Of a DNA stretch of 52,965 bases, positions 37,893 to 47,024 are shown one piece after another. This DNA is from a virus, in IMG/VR virus record IMGVR_UViG_3300028743_000008, positions 1 through 52,965 of that record; one strand, given 5' to 3'. The notes beneath the pieces were generated by a model. The model was not told the DNA's origin. It ran no database searches and saw only the letters and a list, made by a program, of their open reading frames with translations. Each line of letters opens with the position of its first letter. Position 1 is the stretch's first letter. The position numbers and the translations under genes are program-made.

Positions 37893-38125
37893 AGAACGGA
37901 AAAGGATTAAGAGAGACGATGGGGAAACCTAAGTTAAAGGATTTTAGCTTTACAGCATTTTTTCATCCAGAGAAGGCCGGGCCAGAGTGTTTCAGAGATT
38001 TCACGGGGCACTTACATTATACCCAGAGAGCCAAAGCTATGAGACCAACCATTTTGGTCTATGACTCGAAAAGCAAACGGCCCGCCAGAAAGCATGCCGG
38101 AGGTTACGTTCCCCAGGCCAGATAA
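37889..38125 (+). CDS. Small basic hypothetical protein
   Basis: The 78-residue product is basic, with LKDFSFTAFFHPEKAGPECF and a C-terminus KRPARKHAGGYVP. The ATG at 37889 overlaps the nuclease stop (ATGA); a second ATG at 37919 gives MGKPKLKDF. It lies between the nuclease gene and the single-strand binding gene, so a DNA-binding role is possible by context only. Confidence 0.65.
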   Translation: MKNGKGLRETMGKPKLKDFSFTAFFHPEKAGPECFRDFTGHLHYTQRAKAMRPTILVYDSKSKRPARKHAGGYVPQAR

Positions 38126-38159
38126 TAATTAAGTAATAACATTTTAATAAAGAAGAATC

Positions 38160-38723
38160 ATGGAAAGTTTCAACAGTACAAAAGTAGTAACAGGATTAGT
38201 ACGTATGTCTTATCCTAATGTTTTCAAAGCAACCGCGATGGAAGAAGGGCAAGACCCCAAATTCTCTATCTCTTTGATCATCCCTAAGAGTGATACGAGA
38301 ACCATCGAAAAGATCAAAAAAGCAATTGAACTTGCGATGGAGCAAGGTAAGGGATTACTTGAAAAGAATGGTAAACGCCTTCCTAAGATCAAGTATCCAC
38401 TAAAAGACGGAGACGAGGAAAAGCCGGACGACGAGGCTTATAAGAACTCATATTATCTTTCTGCAAGAAGCCAAAGACGACCTGACATTGTGGACGAGAG
38501 CGGGCAGCCGATCATGCAGGAGTCAGAGTTTTATGCGGGTTGTTATGGACGTGCCTCAGTGAACTTCTACGCATACAACTACAATAAGGTTTCTCCGGGT
38601 GTAGGATGCGGATTAGGAAATCTCCAAAAGCTGAAAGATGGTGAACCTTTAGCAGGGGGCTCATCCGCTGAGGAAGATTTCGCCGAGCCTTTTGAAGGCG
38701 GTGACGATGATTTACTAGATTAA
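38160..38723 (+). CDS. DUF2815 single-stranded DNA-binding protein
   Basis: The 187-residue product fits DUF2815, which replaces SSB in many phage recombination cassettes. It starts with STKVVTGLVRMSYPNVFKAT, then PKFSISLIIPKSDTRTIEKIK, and contains YAGCYGRASVNFYAYNYN; it ends with an acidic tail (EEDFAEPFEGGDDDLLD) as seen in SSB-like proteins. An inverted repeat with a GGCCC stem follows. Its role would be to coat DNA during replication and recombination. Confidence 0.88.
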   Translation: MESFNSTKVVTGLVRMSYPNVFKATAMEEGQDPKFSISLIIPKSDTRTIEKIKKAIELAMEQGKGLLEKNGKRLPKIKYPLKDGDEEKPDDEAYKNSYYLSARSQRRPDIVDESGQPIMQESEFYAGCYGRASVNFYAYNYNKVSPGVGCGLGNLQKLKDGEPLAGGSSAEEDFAEPFEGGDDDLLD

Positions 38724-38729
38724 TGTTTT

Positions 38730-38761
38730 ATGGCCCAGGTTTTCTAATTTTCCTGGGCCAT
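38730..38761 (+). terminator. Hairpin after the DUF2815 gene
   Basis: ATGGCCCAGG (38730-38739) pairs with CCTGGGCCAT (38752-38761), a 10-bp perfect stem with a 12-nt loop. The stem starts like that of the hairpin at 35589 (ATGGCCC). No T-run follows. It would attenuate transcription before the polymerase gene. Confidence 0.65.
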
Positions 38762-38777
38762 TAACTCTTAAACAGAT

Positions 38778-40778
38778 ATGTATAAAGACCTTTTTATTGA
38801 TGTTGAAACCTTCTCGTCCGTAGACTTAGGCGACTGTGGAATGCACAAGTATGTCGAATCGAAAGACTTTCAGATACTTATTATAGGCTATGCCTTTGAC
38901 GACGAACCTGTAATAACTATTGATTTGTCCCGAGGGGACAAAATGCCCGAAGAATTTACGGATGCCCTGTACAACCCGGACATAAGAAAGAATGCGTTTA
39001 ATGCCGCCTTTGAGCGAAATTGCTTCCGTCGTATTGGAATGGATATACCCATATACGATTGGTTTTGCACGATGGTAATGTCCGCTTACTGCGGCCTTCC
39101 GCTAAAGTTGGATACCGTATCTAGGATTCTTAACATAAAGGATAAGAAGCTCGCTACGGGTAAGGCCCTCATCAAGTATTTCTCATGTCCCTGTAAGCCA
39201 ACAAAAGTAAATGGAATGCGTACTAGAAATTACGCAAGCGATGATCCAGAAAAATGGGAAATGTATAAAGAGTACAATGTTTACGATGTTCTGTCTGAAA
39301 GAGAGATTCACAGACGTTTGGAAAAGTATTACACTATAACTCCTTTTGAAAGAAGTCTTTACATCCTTGACCAGACTATAAATGATCGGGGAATCTTAAT
39401 TGATAAGACCCTGGCTAAAGGAGCCGTTCTTGCGGATCAGGGATACACGGAAAGATTGCTCGAAGAAAGTAGGAGATTGTCAGGACTAGACAATCCTAAC
39501 TCTGTAGCTCAGTTAAAAACCTTCGTTCAGAACGAGCTAAACAGAGCGAAAGACATAAACGATCCTAATATCGTTCTCGGCTCGTTGGATAAGGAACAAG
39601 TGAAAGAGTTGCTCAAGAAACCGGAGGTTAAAGCTAATTCTCGATTAAATACCGTTTTAAGTAACCGTTTGGGCCTGGGAAAAAGCAGTATCAAAAAGTA
39701 TTATACGATGCTTAATGCGGCCTGCGAAGATGGTAGAGGGAGAGGATTCTTTCAATTCTACGGAGCTAATAGAACAGGGCGTTGGGCAGGAAGACTTCTT
39801 CAATTACAAAACCTAGCAAAAAACCATTTACCCGATCTCGAATATTTTAGAAGTTTGATTCGATCGGGTGATTGGGAAACGTTAGAACTATTCTACGGAG
39901 ATGTCGCTGATATTTTGTCTCAACTTGTGAGAACGGGATTAGTTGCTCCCGAGGGAATGGTCTTTTCCATAGCCGATTTCTCTGCAATTGAGGCCCGGGT
40001 CATATCATGGCTGGCTAACGAAGAATGGCGTTTGGAAGTGTTCAAAGGCGACGGTCGAATATACGAGGCTACAGGCGCCCGTATCTTTGGCGTGCCAATC
40101 GAACTAGTAACCAAAGGCTCGGAGTATCGGGCAAAGGCTAAGATTGCCGAGTTGGCCCTGGGCTATGAAGGCGCTTTAGGCGCAATGAAAAGAATGGGCG
40201 GAGAAAAGATGGGACTATCCGATGCTGAAATGATGGGCGTTGTACATAAGTGGCGAAAGGCCAATCCGAGAGTAGTCGCTCTTTGGCGAGAGTTAGAGTC
40301 CGCCGCTCACGATTCGGTCAAGTATAATCGAAAGAATATAGTTACTTGTAGAAACATTGAGTTTGATTGCGACGGCGAATATATGACAATAAAATTACCT
40401 TCGGGGAGAAGACTATTTTATAAGGGCCCTCGAATCGCGCCAAAAGGTACTAGAGAATCTCTTTTCTATTGGGGCATGAGTATGGAAACTCACCAATGGG
40501 GTGAAGTAGAAACTTATGGGGGCAAGCTTACTGAGAACATAGTCCAGGCTATTGCAAGGGACCTTATCGGGTATTCGATGCTTCAATTAGAGGAACACAA
40601 CTATCCCATTACCATGCACGTACATGATGAGGCTATTGCCGAAGTACCGAAGGACGGAAATGAGGATAAATACCTTGAGAATATGATAATTCTAATGAGG
40701 AGATCGCCCGAATGGGCTAGAGACCTTCCCTTGAATGCCGACGGCTTCATCACGCCTTTCTATAGAAAGGATGATTAA
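38778..40778 (+). CDS. Family A DNA polymerase
   Basis: The 666-residue protein replicates phage DNA. The N-terminal exonuclease-like domain begins DLFIDVETFSSVDLGDCGMH, the phage-type DEDD Exo I motif. Polymerase motif A is FSIADFSAIEARVISW (about residues 395-410), motif B-like RAKAKIAELALGYEGALGAM (about 449-468), and motif C VHDEAIAEV (about 614-622). There is no 5-prime nuclease domain, as in many phage enzymes. It follows the GGCCC hairpin and precedes the primase-helicase gene. Confidence 0.93.
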   Translation: MYKDLFIDVETFSSVDLGDCGMHKYVESKDFQILIIGYAFDDEPVITIDLSRGDKMPEEFTDALYNPDIRKNAFNAAFERNCFRRIGMDIPIYDWFCTMVMSAYCGLPLKLDTVSRILNIKDKKLATGKALIKYFSCPCKPTKVNGMRTRNYASDDPEKWEMYKEYNVYDVLSEREIHRRLEKYYTITPFERSLYILDQTINDRGILIDKTLAKGAVLADQGYTERLLEESRRLSGLDNPNSVAQLKTFVQNELNRAKDINDPNIVLGSLDKEQVKELLKKPEVKANSRLNTVLSNRLGLGKSSIKKYYTMLNAACEDGRGRGFFQFYGANRTGRWAGRLLQLQNLAKNHLPDLEYFRSLIRSGDWETLELFYGDVADILSQLVRTGLVAPEGMVFSIADFSAIEARVISWLANEEWRLEVFKGDGRIYEATGARIFGVPIELVTKGSEYRAKAKIAELALGYEGALGAMKRMGGEKMGLSDAEMMGVVHKWRKANPRVVALWRELESAAHDSVKYNRKNIVTCRNIEFDCDGEYMTIKLPSGRRLFYKGPRIAPKGTRESLFYWGMSMETHQWGEVETYGGKLTENIVQAIARDLIGYSMLQLEEHNYPITMHVHDEAIAEVPKDGNEDKYLENMIILMRRSPEWARDLPLNADGFITPFYRKDD

Positions 40779-40795
40779 ATAATAAATATTATACT

Positions 40796-40803
40796 TATAT
40801 TTG
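40796..40803 (+). promoter_or_regulatory. Probable promoter before the primase-helicase gene
   Basis: TATATTTG (40796-40803) matches TAnnTTTG, 29 nt before the ATG at 40833. No clear TTTG lies at -33. It is located in the 54-nt gap between the polymerase and primase-helicase genes. Confidence 0.5.
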
Positions 40804-40832
40804 TCCCCCGATGGAACTAAAAACAAAATCAA

Positions 40833-43217
40833 ATGATTGACGGATTAATAAATATAGCTACGGGTCTGAGTGCCAGCAGCAAAATATGGCGGAACAAAGC
40901 TGTGAAATGGTCTTCCCTAGTAGACAAATTAATGAGGGAGACTAAGACTACCGAAACATATAGCCAATTCATGTCGGCGTCAAAGGCTGATCAAAGTAGG
41001 GCTAAGGATTTAGGCGGTTTCGTCGGAGGATTTCTGGCCAACGGTAACAGATCGAAAAAATCGGTGCTGTATAGACAAGTGGTAACACTTGATGCCGATT
41101 TCTCCTACGCCGATTTCTGGTGGGACTTTACGAATCTGTTTGACTGCGCCGCGGTTATTCACTCGACTCACAAATCTTGTCCCGAGAAGCCTAGGCATCG
41201 TCTTATACTCCCCCTGTCTCGCGAAGTAACCCCCGAGGAATATCAAGCTATCTCCCGAAAAATAGCGGGGGATTTGAATATCAATATCTTTGACCCTACG
41301 ACTTTTGAACCCGAGAGACTTATGTTTTGGCCCTCTGTTTCGTCGGATATGGACTTATATACAGAGGTACAAGACGGACCTTGGCTTGATGCTGATAGTA
41401 TTCTGAAAACCTATACGGATTGGCACGATATGTCGGAATGGCCTATTAATGAGGGACACGATAAGGTTATACGAAATGATATTCAGAAACAGGAAGACCC
41501 GGAGGAAAAGAAGGGCGTTGTTGGAACTTTCTGTAGGGCATATAATATAAATGAAGCTATTGAGAAGTTTTTACCCGACGTCTACGAAGAGGCAGGCCCG
41601 GAGAGATACACCTATCTTAAGGGATCGACAGCCGCCGGACTTATTACCTACGACGACAAGTTCGCTTATTCGCACCACAGTACTGATCCCGCGGGGAATC
41701 AATTATGTAATGCTTTTGATCTGGTACGTATACACAAGTTCGGTCATTTGGATACGGGTAATGAAAAGAACGAGCAAGGCCGTAGGAGTTACAAAGCGAT
41801 GGAAGAGTTTGCTACGAAAGACCCGGCCACAAAGAAGAAAATAGCCTCCGAGAGATTGGCCGAAGCCCGCTTCGACTTTGCCGAAGGAATCGAGGACGTT
41901 GAGGTAACAGAAGAAGATACCACCTGGATGGAACAGCTAGATGCTAATACTAAAGGTGAATACGAAAACACGGCTAATAACATAGGACTTATTATCGCGA
42001 ACGATAAACGCCTAAAGGACGCCTTTATGTTGAACTCCTTTGATTGTAAGAGATATGTTCTTAAGTCCTTGCCCTGGCGAAAGATAGATTCACCAGAGAC
42101 CTTAAGGGATGTCGATTTAGCGGGGATGAGAAATTATATCGAGTGTATATACGGAATCGTTTCATCCTCTAAGATTGACGACTCCTGGGCACTTGAGTTC
42201 GAGAAGAAAAGTGTACATCCAATAAAGGAGTATCTTTCAGGGCTTGAGTGGGATGGCGTAGCCAGAATAAATACCCTTTTGGTAGATTACTTCGGTGCTG
42301 AGGATAACGCTTATACTCGTGCGGCTATTAGAAAACCCTTATGTGGGGCAGTGGCCAGAATCTTTAATCCCGGAACTAAGTTTGATCTGGTACTTACTTT
42401 AATCGGTGACCAGGGAACTTATAAAAGTACATTTGTTAAAAAACTCGGAAGACAATGGTTTTCTGATACTTTCATTACGGTCCAGGGGACACAGGCCTTT
42501 GAGCAACTTCGTGGGGCCTGGATTATAGAGATCGCCGAGCTCTCCGGTCTTAAGAAAGCAGAGGTAGAAACTACTAAGCAGTTCATATCGAAATGTGAGG
42601 ATATGTATCGACCCGCTTACGGCCACATTACCGAGACTTTTAAGAGGCAATGCGTCTTCTTTGGTACAACTAATAACAAGGACTTCTTACGTGACCCAAC
42701 GGGGAACAGACGCTTCATGCCTATCGACGTTCGGAACGAGTCTATCAAGAAGTCCGTAGTAGAGGACATGACTCCCGAGGAAGTTGACCAGATATGGGCT
42801 GAGGCAGTACAGATGTACAAAGCCGGGGAAAGATTATACCTCACGGGTGAAGAAGAGATTATCGCTCGTAAAGAACAGCACATGCACGCTGAGTCCGACG
42901 AAAGAAAGGGATTAATAGAGCATTACCTTGATACCCTTCTTCCAGAAGATTGGGACTCATTAGACCTAATTGAGAGACAATTATTCCTTGACGATCCCAT
43001 AGCAAAACTTGGCTCGGTAGAGAGAACAAGAGTGTGCGTTCCCGAGATATGGTGTGAATGCCTAGGCAAAGATAAAACCGACATGTCCCGCTATAACACG
43101 AGAGATATTAACGAGATACTTAAGTCGCTAGGCGATTGGGAATCGGTGATGTCGACTAAGAACTTTCCGCTCTACGGGAAACAGAAGTATTATATTAGAA
43201 AAGACAGTTTATTATGA
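40833..43217 (+). CDS. Primase-helicase with VapE-type ATPase
   Basis: The 794-residue protein has a primase-like N-terminal domain: VVTLDADFSYADFWWDF (about residues 86-102), STHKSCPEKPRHRLILPL (about 111-130) and DPTTFEPERLMFWPS, matching the AEP-type region of phage primase-helicases. The C-terminal VapE/superfamily 3-like ATPase has the P-loop LIGDQGTYKST (about 523-533), Walker B-type GAWIIEIAELSG (about 559-570) and FFGTTNNKDFLRDPTGNRRF. It should prime and unwind DNA for the family A polymerase. Confidence 0.92.
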   Translation: MIDGLINIATGLSASSKIWRNKAVKWSSLVDKLMRETKTTETYSQFMSASKADQSRAKDLGGFVGGFLANGNRSKKSVLYRQVVTLDADFSYADFWWDFTNLFDCAAVIHSTHKSCPEKPRHRLILPLSREVTPEEYQAISRKIAGDLNINIFDPTTFEPERLMFWPSVSSDMDLYTEVQDGPWLDADSILKTYTDWHDMSEWPINEGHDKVIRNDIQKQEDPEEKKGVVGTFCRAYNINEAIEKFLPDVYEEAGPERYTYLKGSTAAGLITYDDKFAYSHHSTDPAGNQLCNAFDLVRIHKFGHLDTGNEKNEQGRRSYKAMEEFATKDPATKKKIASERLAEARFDFAEGIEDVEVTEEDTTWMEQLDANTKGEYENTANNIGLIIANDKRLKDAFMLNSFDCKRYVLKSLPWRKIDSPETLRDVDLAGMRNYIECIYGIVSSSKIDDSWALEFEKKSVHPIKEYLSGLEWDGVARINTLLVDYFGAEDNAYTRAAIRKPLCGAVARIFNPGTKFDLVLTLIGDQGTYKSTFVKKLGRQWFSDTFITVQGTQAFEQLRGAWIIEIAELSGLKKAEVETTKQFISKCEDMYRPAYGHITETFKRQCVFFGTTNNKDFLRDPTGNRRFMPIDVRNESIKKSVVEDMTPEEVDQIWAEAVQMYKAGERLYLTGEEEIIARKEQHMHAESDERKGLIEHYLDTLLPEDWDSLDLIERQLFLDDPIAKLGSVERTRVCVPEIWCECLGKDKTDMSRYNTRDINEILKSLGDWESVMSTKNFPLYGKQKYYIRKDSLL

Positions 43218-43405
43218 ATGAGAAAAGGATACGAGTATTAGGTGCCATTCTTGCATACGAGGACGGTAGACGCATATACGACAGATTAGGTATATCCATT
43301 AAGGAGGTCGAAAAAGATGCGCTCAGACGAAAATTAGAAAGGACTTACCTTTGCAAAAGAGCTCATTTAGTTTACTTGGAACATAATGATGAAGACAATG
43401 GATAA
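43214..43405 (+). CDS. Small hypothetical protein between helicase and nuclease
   Basis: The 63-residue product MNEKRIRVLGAILAYEDGRR is basic and probably helical, with LGISIKEVEKDALRRKLERTYLCKR. Its start overlaps the helicase stop (ATGA) and its end overlaps the VRR-NUC gene by 20 nt, so all three are probably co-translated. The family is not recognised. Confidence 0.7.
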   Translation: MNEKRIRVLGAILAYEDGRRIYDRLGISIKEVEKDALRRKLERTYLCKRAHLVYLEHNDEDNG

Positions 43406-43697
43406 GACAAGCGAAAAATATATAGAGAGACATTTAGTTGAGGACATGAAGATTAGATGTCATGGCATGTGCTTAAAGCTATCGGCGGAATATGTATCGG
43501 GCCTTCCCGATCGGGTTTGCCTATTTCCTAAAGGACAACTTGCCTTTGTGGAGCTTAAGACTACGGGAAAAAAGCCTCGAAGATTGCAGGAAGTTATACA
43601 TCAACGCCTTCGGGAATTAGGCTTCCGGGTAGAGGTAATTGACTCTGTAGAAGGAGTCGACAAACTGATGGACGAATTTTCTGATATACCTTTTTAA
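43386..43697 (+). CDS. VRR-NUC domain nuclease
   Basis: The 103-residue product is a minimal VRR-NUC enzyme, a PD-(D/E)XK structure-specific nuclease. Marks: SEKYIERHLVEDMKIR (helix), GMCLKLSAEYVSGLPDRVCLF (GLPDR with the active Asp), GQLAFVELKTTGKKP (ELK) and RLQEVIHQRLRELGFRVEV. In phages it is usually beside the SNF2-like helicase, as here. A second ATG lies one codon further, so the exact start is uncertain. It may resolve recombination structures. Confidence 0.9.
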   Translation: MMKTMDKTSEKYIERHLVEDMKIRCHGMCLKLSAEYVSGLPDRVCLFPKGQLAFVELKTTGKKPRRLQEVIHQRLRELGFRVEVIDSVEGVDKLMDEFSDIPF

Positions 43698-43699
43698 TC

Positions 43700-45085
43700 A
43701 TGAAGGAATCAGATTTACATGCTTATCAGAAAAAAGGAGTAGAGCATATCATAAACAATCCTTACTGTGGCTTGTTTCTTGATATGGGTCTGGGTAAGAC
43801 AGTTACTACTCTTACGGCTATCGAGAAGCTGATGTATGACTACCTTGAGGTAGAGTCCGTGCTTATAGTAGCACCAAAACGCGTGGTTCAGACTGTTTGG
43901 GCAGAGGAATGCTCAAATTGGGATCATTTGAACCATCTCAGTGTTGTGAAGATCGTAGGATCGGAGAGACAGAGAATCGCGGCTTACATGATAAAAGCTG
44001 ATATACACATCATATCGAGGGACAATTTAACCTGGCTCTGTGCCTATTGCGGATCGGTTCTTCCTTACGACATGATCGTTATTGATGAGCTAAGTTCCTT
44101 TAAATCACATAAATCACAGCGCTTCAAAGCGATGAGACTGATAAGGTCTTCGGCTAAAAGACTAGTGGGACTTACGGGTACTCCGGCGCCCAATGGCTTA
44201 ATTGATCTCTGGCCTCAGGTTTATCTAATGGATAAGGGCGAGCGCCTCGAAAAAACGATCACTAAATACCGAGAAAGGTACTTCACGCCGGGACAAACTA
44301 AAGGGCATATCGTGTACAACTATAGGCTCAATAAGGAGTCGGACGAAATGATTCACGAGAAGATCGAGGATATATGTATTAGCATGAAGTCGGAGGACTA
44401 TTTGGATATGCCGGAAAGAACGGATAACTATATTAAACTCGAGATGCCGGAGGCACTTAGGCATCAATACTTAGACTTCGAAAAGAATAAAGTTCTTGAG
44501 TTAGTTAGTGGCGTAGGCCCGGATAATGAGATCACCGTTCTCAATGCCGCAGCGCTATCTAATAAATTGCTACAGTTTGCCAACGGGGCGGTGTATGACG
44601 AGAACGGAGGCGTTCATGCGGTGCACGACATAAAGCTCGAGGCTCTGGAAGAAATAATAGAAGACGCTAACGGTAAGTCGGTTCTTGTCGCCTGGACCTT
44701 TAGACATGATCGCGACAGGATCATGGAGTATCTTAAAAAGTACAAACCGAGAGAACTTAAGACCGAGGTAGATATTAAGGAGTGGAACGAAGGTAAGATA
44801 CAGGTCCTATTAGCTCACCCGGCTTCCGCGGGGCACGGCCTTAATCTACAGTTCGGAGGTAGTATGATAGTTTGGTACGGTCAAACGTACAGTCTTGAGC
44901 TCTATCAGCAGTTTAATGGTAGGCTCTTTAGACAGGGGCAAAAGTTGCCTGTAGTAATCAATCACTTGTTGCTTAAGGGCACTCATGATGAGGACGTTAT
45001 AAAGTCCTTGCAGTCTAAGGACCGAGTGCAAGACGGACTCATGAACAGCATAAAAGCAAAAATCGACAAGTACATCAAGCGTTAA
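43700..45085 (+). CDS. SNF2-family DNA helicase (phage type)
   Basis: The 461-residue product has superfamily 2 motifs: HAYQKKGVEHI (Q-motif-like), DMGLGKTVTTLTA (motif I, about residues 28-40), VLIVAPKRVV (Ia), VIDELSSFK (II, about 127-135; DELS form usual in this phage group), LTGTPAPNG (III) and YQQFNGRLFRQGQ (VI, about 402-414). It should remodel or unwind DNA in recombination. It is 2 nt after the VRR-NUC stop. Confidence 0.92.
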   Translation: MKESDLHAYQKKGVEHIINNPYCGLFLDMGLGKTVTTLTAIEKLMYDYLEVESVLIVAPKRVVQTVWAEECSNWDHLNHLSVVKIVGSERQRIAAYMIKADIHIISRDNLTWLCAYCGSVLPYDMIVIDELSSFKSHKSQRFKAMRLIRSSAKRLVGLTGTPAPNGLIDLWPQVYLMDKGERLEKTITKYRERYFTPGQTKGHIVYNYRLNKESDEMIHEKIEDICISMKSEDYLDMPERTDNYIKLEMPEALRHQYLDFEKNKVLELVSGVGPDNEITVLNAAALSNKLLQFANGAVYDENGGVHAVHDIKLEALEEIIEDANGKSVLVAWTFRHDRDRIMEYLKKYKPRELKTEVDIKEWNEGKIQVLLAHPASAGHGLNLQFGGSMIVWYGQTYSLELYQQFNGRLFRQGQKLPVVINHLLLKGTHDEDVIKSLQSKDRVQDGLMNSIKAKIDKYIKR

Positions 45086-45120
45086 TTAAAGTTAAGGATT
45101 TAAGAATAAATGCCGATAAA

Positions 45121-45152
45121 TTTGCGGGAACCGAAACAACGTATTATATTTG
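45121..45152 (+). promoter_or_regulatory. Consensus Bacteroides-type promoter
   Basis: TTTG (45121-45124), exactly 20 nt, then TATATTTG (45145-45152): a full match. The expected start is near 45156, about 28 nt before the ATG at 45185. It likely drives the downstream half of the replication region, including small genes up to the MazG-like gene. Confidence 0.85.
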
Positions 45153-45184
45153 TTGCAGTAATAAATTAATAAACATAGAAAATC

Positions 45185-45487
45185 ATGGTAGTAGAATTAA
45201 ACATCGAAAAAGATCAGGACCTAAGGGCCTATGTAAAGAACTTAGTCAAGGGGCAAGTAACCTCCCTTCTCAGATCAGAAATAAGGGACATAATCAGAGA
45301 CGCCCTATCCAACATGTCTCCGGTATCAAACAGAGACGCTCTTGAGAAAATGTGTCAGGCGACCATGAAGGATACGATTCATAAAGAACTATTTGAAAGT
45401 GCCCGTTATGGGGATTATTCTCCCGCGCAAATAGCTTTGAACGAAGCTATTAAGGAAGCGTTAAAAGAACTCATCCTAAAAAAGTAA
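45185..45487 (+). CDS. Hypothetical helical protein, 100 residues
   Basis: The 100-residue product is mostly helical (DQDLRAYVKNLVKGQVTSLL, EIRDIIRDALSNM, then a C-terminal NEAIKEALKELILKK). It has no membrane segment, and the only Cys is in LEKMCQAT. It is the first gene after the consensus promoter at 45121-45152, so its expression should be high. The family is not recognised. Confidence 0.75.
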   Translation: MVVELNIEKDQDLRAYVKNLVKGQVTSLLRSEIRDIIRDALSNMSPVSNRDALEKMCQATMKDTIHKELFESARYGDYSPAQIALNEAIKEALKELILKK

Positions 45488-45491
45488 GAAC

Positions 45492-45884
45492 ATGGTGGAA
45501 GTAGACATTCAAACGGGGGGTCACAAGTGGGTAAAGCAAAACACGGTGACCATAATCAAAGGAAAAAAGAGCTATGATCTCCCTAAGTGTGAGGTCTGTG
45601 GGGCCGTAGGAAAACGAATTAGGTTAGATACAGTTACATTAACTGAAAAAGAGTTCGAGAGACATGCAATCTGCAAAGGTTTCGTAGCAAGAAAGAAAAT
45701 GGCTATTACTTTATGTCACGCCCAGGGCGAAGAGTTTGAGTCAATGACTCCCGGAAGCGAGCACAATATTATTGATCCGCCGCAAGGTGGTACTCGGGTA
45801 AGGGGCGAATGGACTATGGGAAAGACCGAACCCGTTCTTATCCTATTTGATGAGTTCAGATACACCGACGAAAAGCCTTTATAA
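45492..45884 (+). CDS. Hypothetical protein with possible zinc-binding Cys
   Basis: The 130-residue product has CEVCGAVGKRIRL (CxxC, about residues 33-36) and HAICKG (about 58-61) after it, suggesting a zinc knuckle, then a second half ending TEPVLILFDEFRYTDEK. It lies 4 nt after the previous stop. No family is recognised; an anti-repressor or nucleic acid protein are both possible. Confidence 0.7.
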   Translation: MVEVDIQTGGHKWVKQNTVTIIKGKKSYDLPKCEVCGAVGKRIRLDTVTLTEKEFERHAICKGFVARKKMAITLCHAQGEEFESMTPGSEHNIIDPPQGGTRVRGEWTMGKTEPVLILFDEFRYTDEKPL

Positions 45885-45887
45885 ACT

Positions 45888-46409
45888 ATGGACTACTTTA
45901 AAATATTCAGTGATTACACAAGGCTAAAGCTTTCCGGGGACACCCTTTGGCGAAGCAATATGGTTAAGGCCGTTGCGGGCCATGTGTCTAGCGCTACCGT
46001 AGATAATTATCTCAGGCTGGCGTTACAAGCCGGGTATATAAAGAAACTGTCCCACGGCAAATATCAGCTAATCAAGCCCCTCTCGAAGGATATGACACGT
46101 AGCACACTTCGCTTCGAAGCAAGAAACGGCAAGCCGCAAGTTAATTATTACGGCAAGGTGATCGAGTTCTTAAAGAGTAAAAGACTAGGTGAAGCGTTCA
46201 CCTTTGCAGAACTCAGCCATTTGGAGCCCGTGCCTAAGAGCACAATACGACACTACATAAGCCTTCTTAATACAAGAGGCTATATTATTAAACTGTACAA
46301 TACGACCTATCGAGTCGAGAAACTAATAACGGATAAACGCTTCGGAGTTCGTAAGATCAGAAGCAAAGAAGTAATATATAAACATAATAAAAGAGTAGAT
46401 CATGAATAA
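45888..46409 (+). CDS. Protein with two winged-helix-like domains
   Basis: The 173-residue product appears to be a duplicated winged helix. First copy about residues 19-65 (NMVKAVAGHVSSATVDNYLRLALQAGYIKKLSHGKYQL), second copy about 88-145 (KVIEFLKSKRLGEAFTFAEL, SHLEPVPKSTIRHYISLLNTRGYI, then TTYRVEK). Both fit a helix-turn-helix with a wing. Strongly basic, so DNA binding is likely. It may act as a regulator or origin-binding protein. Confidence 0.75.
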   Translation: MDYFKIFSDYTRLKLSGDTLWRSNMVKAVAGHVSSATVDNYLRLALQAGYIKKLSHGKYQLIKPLSKDMTRSTLRFEARNGKPQVNYYGKVIEFLKSKRLGEAFTFAELSHLEPVPKSTIRHYISLLNTRGYIIKLYNTTYRVEKLITDKRFGVRKIRSKEVIYKHNKRVDHE

Positions 46410-46788
46410 AGAAGAATTACTAAAGAAGGAAGTTGGCGGAAGTCATTATAACACTCTGGGCATGCAGCCCGTGGAGTTATGCTCTGAGGCGGGATTTGAT
46501 TTCTTTCAAGGGAGCGTATTAAAGTATGTAACTCGCCACAAAACTAAGAACGGAGCAGAGGATATTAAGAAGGCGATTCACTTCGCCGAGTTCGGAGATT
46601 CGATGTCCTATAATAGCGCCGATGGCGGCCTTTCAAACGGGGATTACCAATTTCTAGCGGGAGAATACACCCGAGCTAATCGGATGGGACCTCTTGAATC
46701 TACAGTAGTGCGCAATCTTTATGAGCGCGAATTTCCTGCCATTAAATGCCTCCTGGAACAAATACTTAAAAGAGATTATCATGAGTAA
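46402..46788 (+). CDS. DUF3310 protein
   Basis: The 128-residue product has the DUF3310 signature GGSHYNTLGMQPVELC and VLKYVTRHKTKNGAEDIKKA, frequent in phages and possibly a nucleotide-binding or kinase-related small protein, function not established. The C-terminal half is lineage-specific. Overlaps its predecessor by 8 nt and the next gene by 8 nt. Confidence 0.85.
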   Translation: MNKEELLKKEVGGSHYNTLGMQPVELCSEAGFDFFQGSVLKYVTRHKTKNGAEDIKKAIHFAEFGDSMSYNSADGGLSNGDYQFLAGEYTRANRMGPLESTVVRNLYEREFPAIKCLLEQILKRDYHE

Positions 46789-47023
46789 GAAAGTAAACTC
46801 CGTTTTAATCGTAGGCCCTCAGGACTCATGTAAAACGGCCATAGCAAATAGCCTGGGTGAAACTTTTGGCCTGGAAATATACGATGAGGTTGTAAGCCCT
46901 GAGGAACTCGAAGCCCACGAGGCTACTAAGGATACAGGCATTTTTGTCTTACAGTTAGATCACTGTATCTTTTTGGATACCGGGTATTTTGACTTAGTTA
47001 TTAAAACCAATAAACTTAAATGA
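46781..47023 (+). CDS. Small protein with degenerate P-loop
   Basis: The frame opens at 46721, but the ATG at 46781 is better: it overlaps the previous stop and gives MSKKVNSVLIVGPQDSCKTA. The 80-residue product has a Walker A-like site GPQDSCKT, with Cys in place of the usual Gly before Lys-Thr. No Walker B partner is clear beyond TGIFVLQLD. It is too short for a complete ATPase and may be a truncated P-loop domain. Confidence 0.65.
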   Translation: MSKKVNSVLIVGPQDSCKTAIANSLGETFGLEIYDEVVSPEELEAHEATKDTGIFVLQLDHCIFLDTGYFDLVIKTNKLK

Positions 47024-47024
47024 T

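Noticed and set aside
44080-44110. Walker B of the SNF2 helicase reads DELS instead of DEAH
   Set aside because: DEL(S) is usual in this phage SNF2-like group, so it is not an anomaly.
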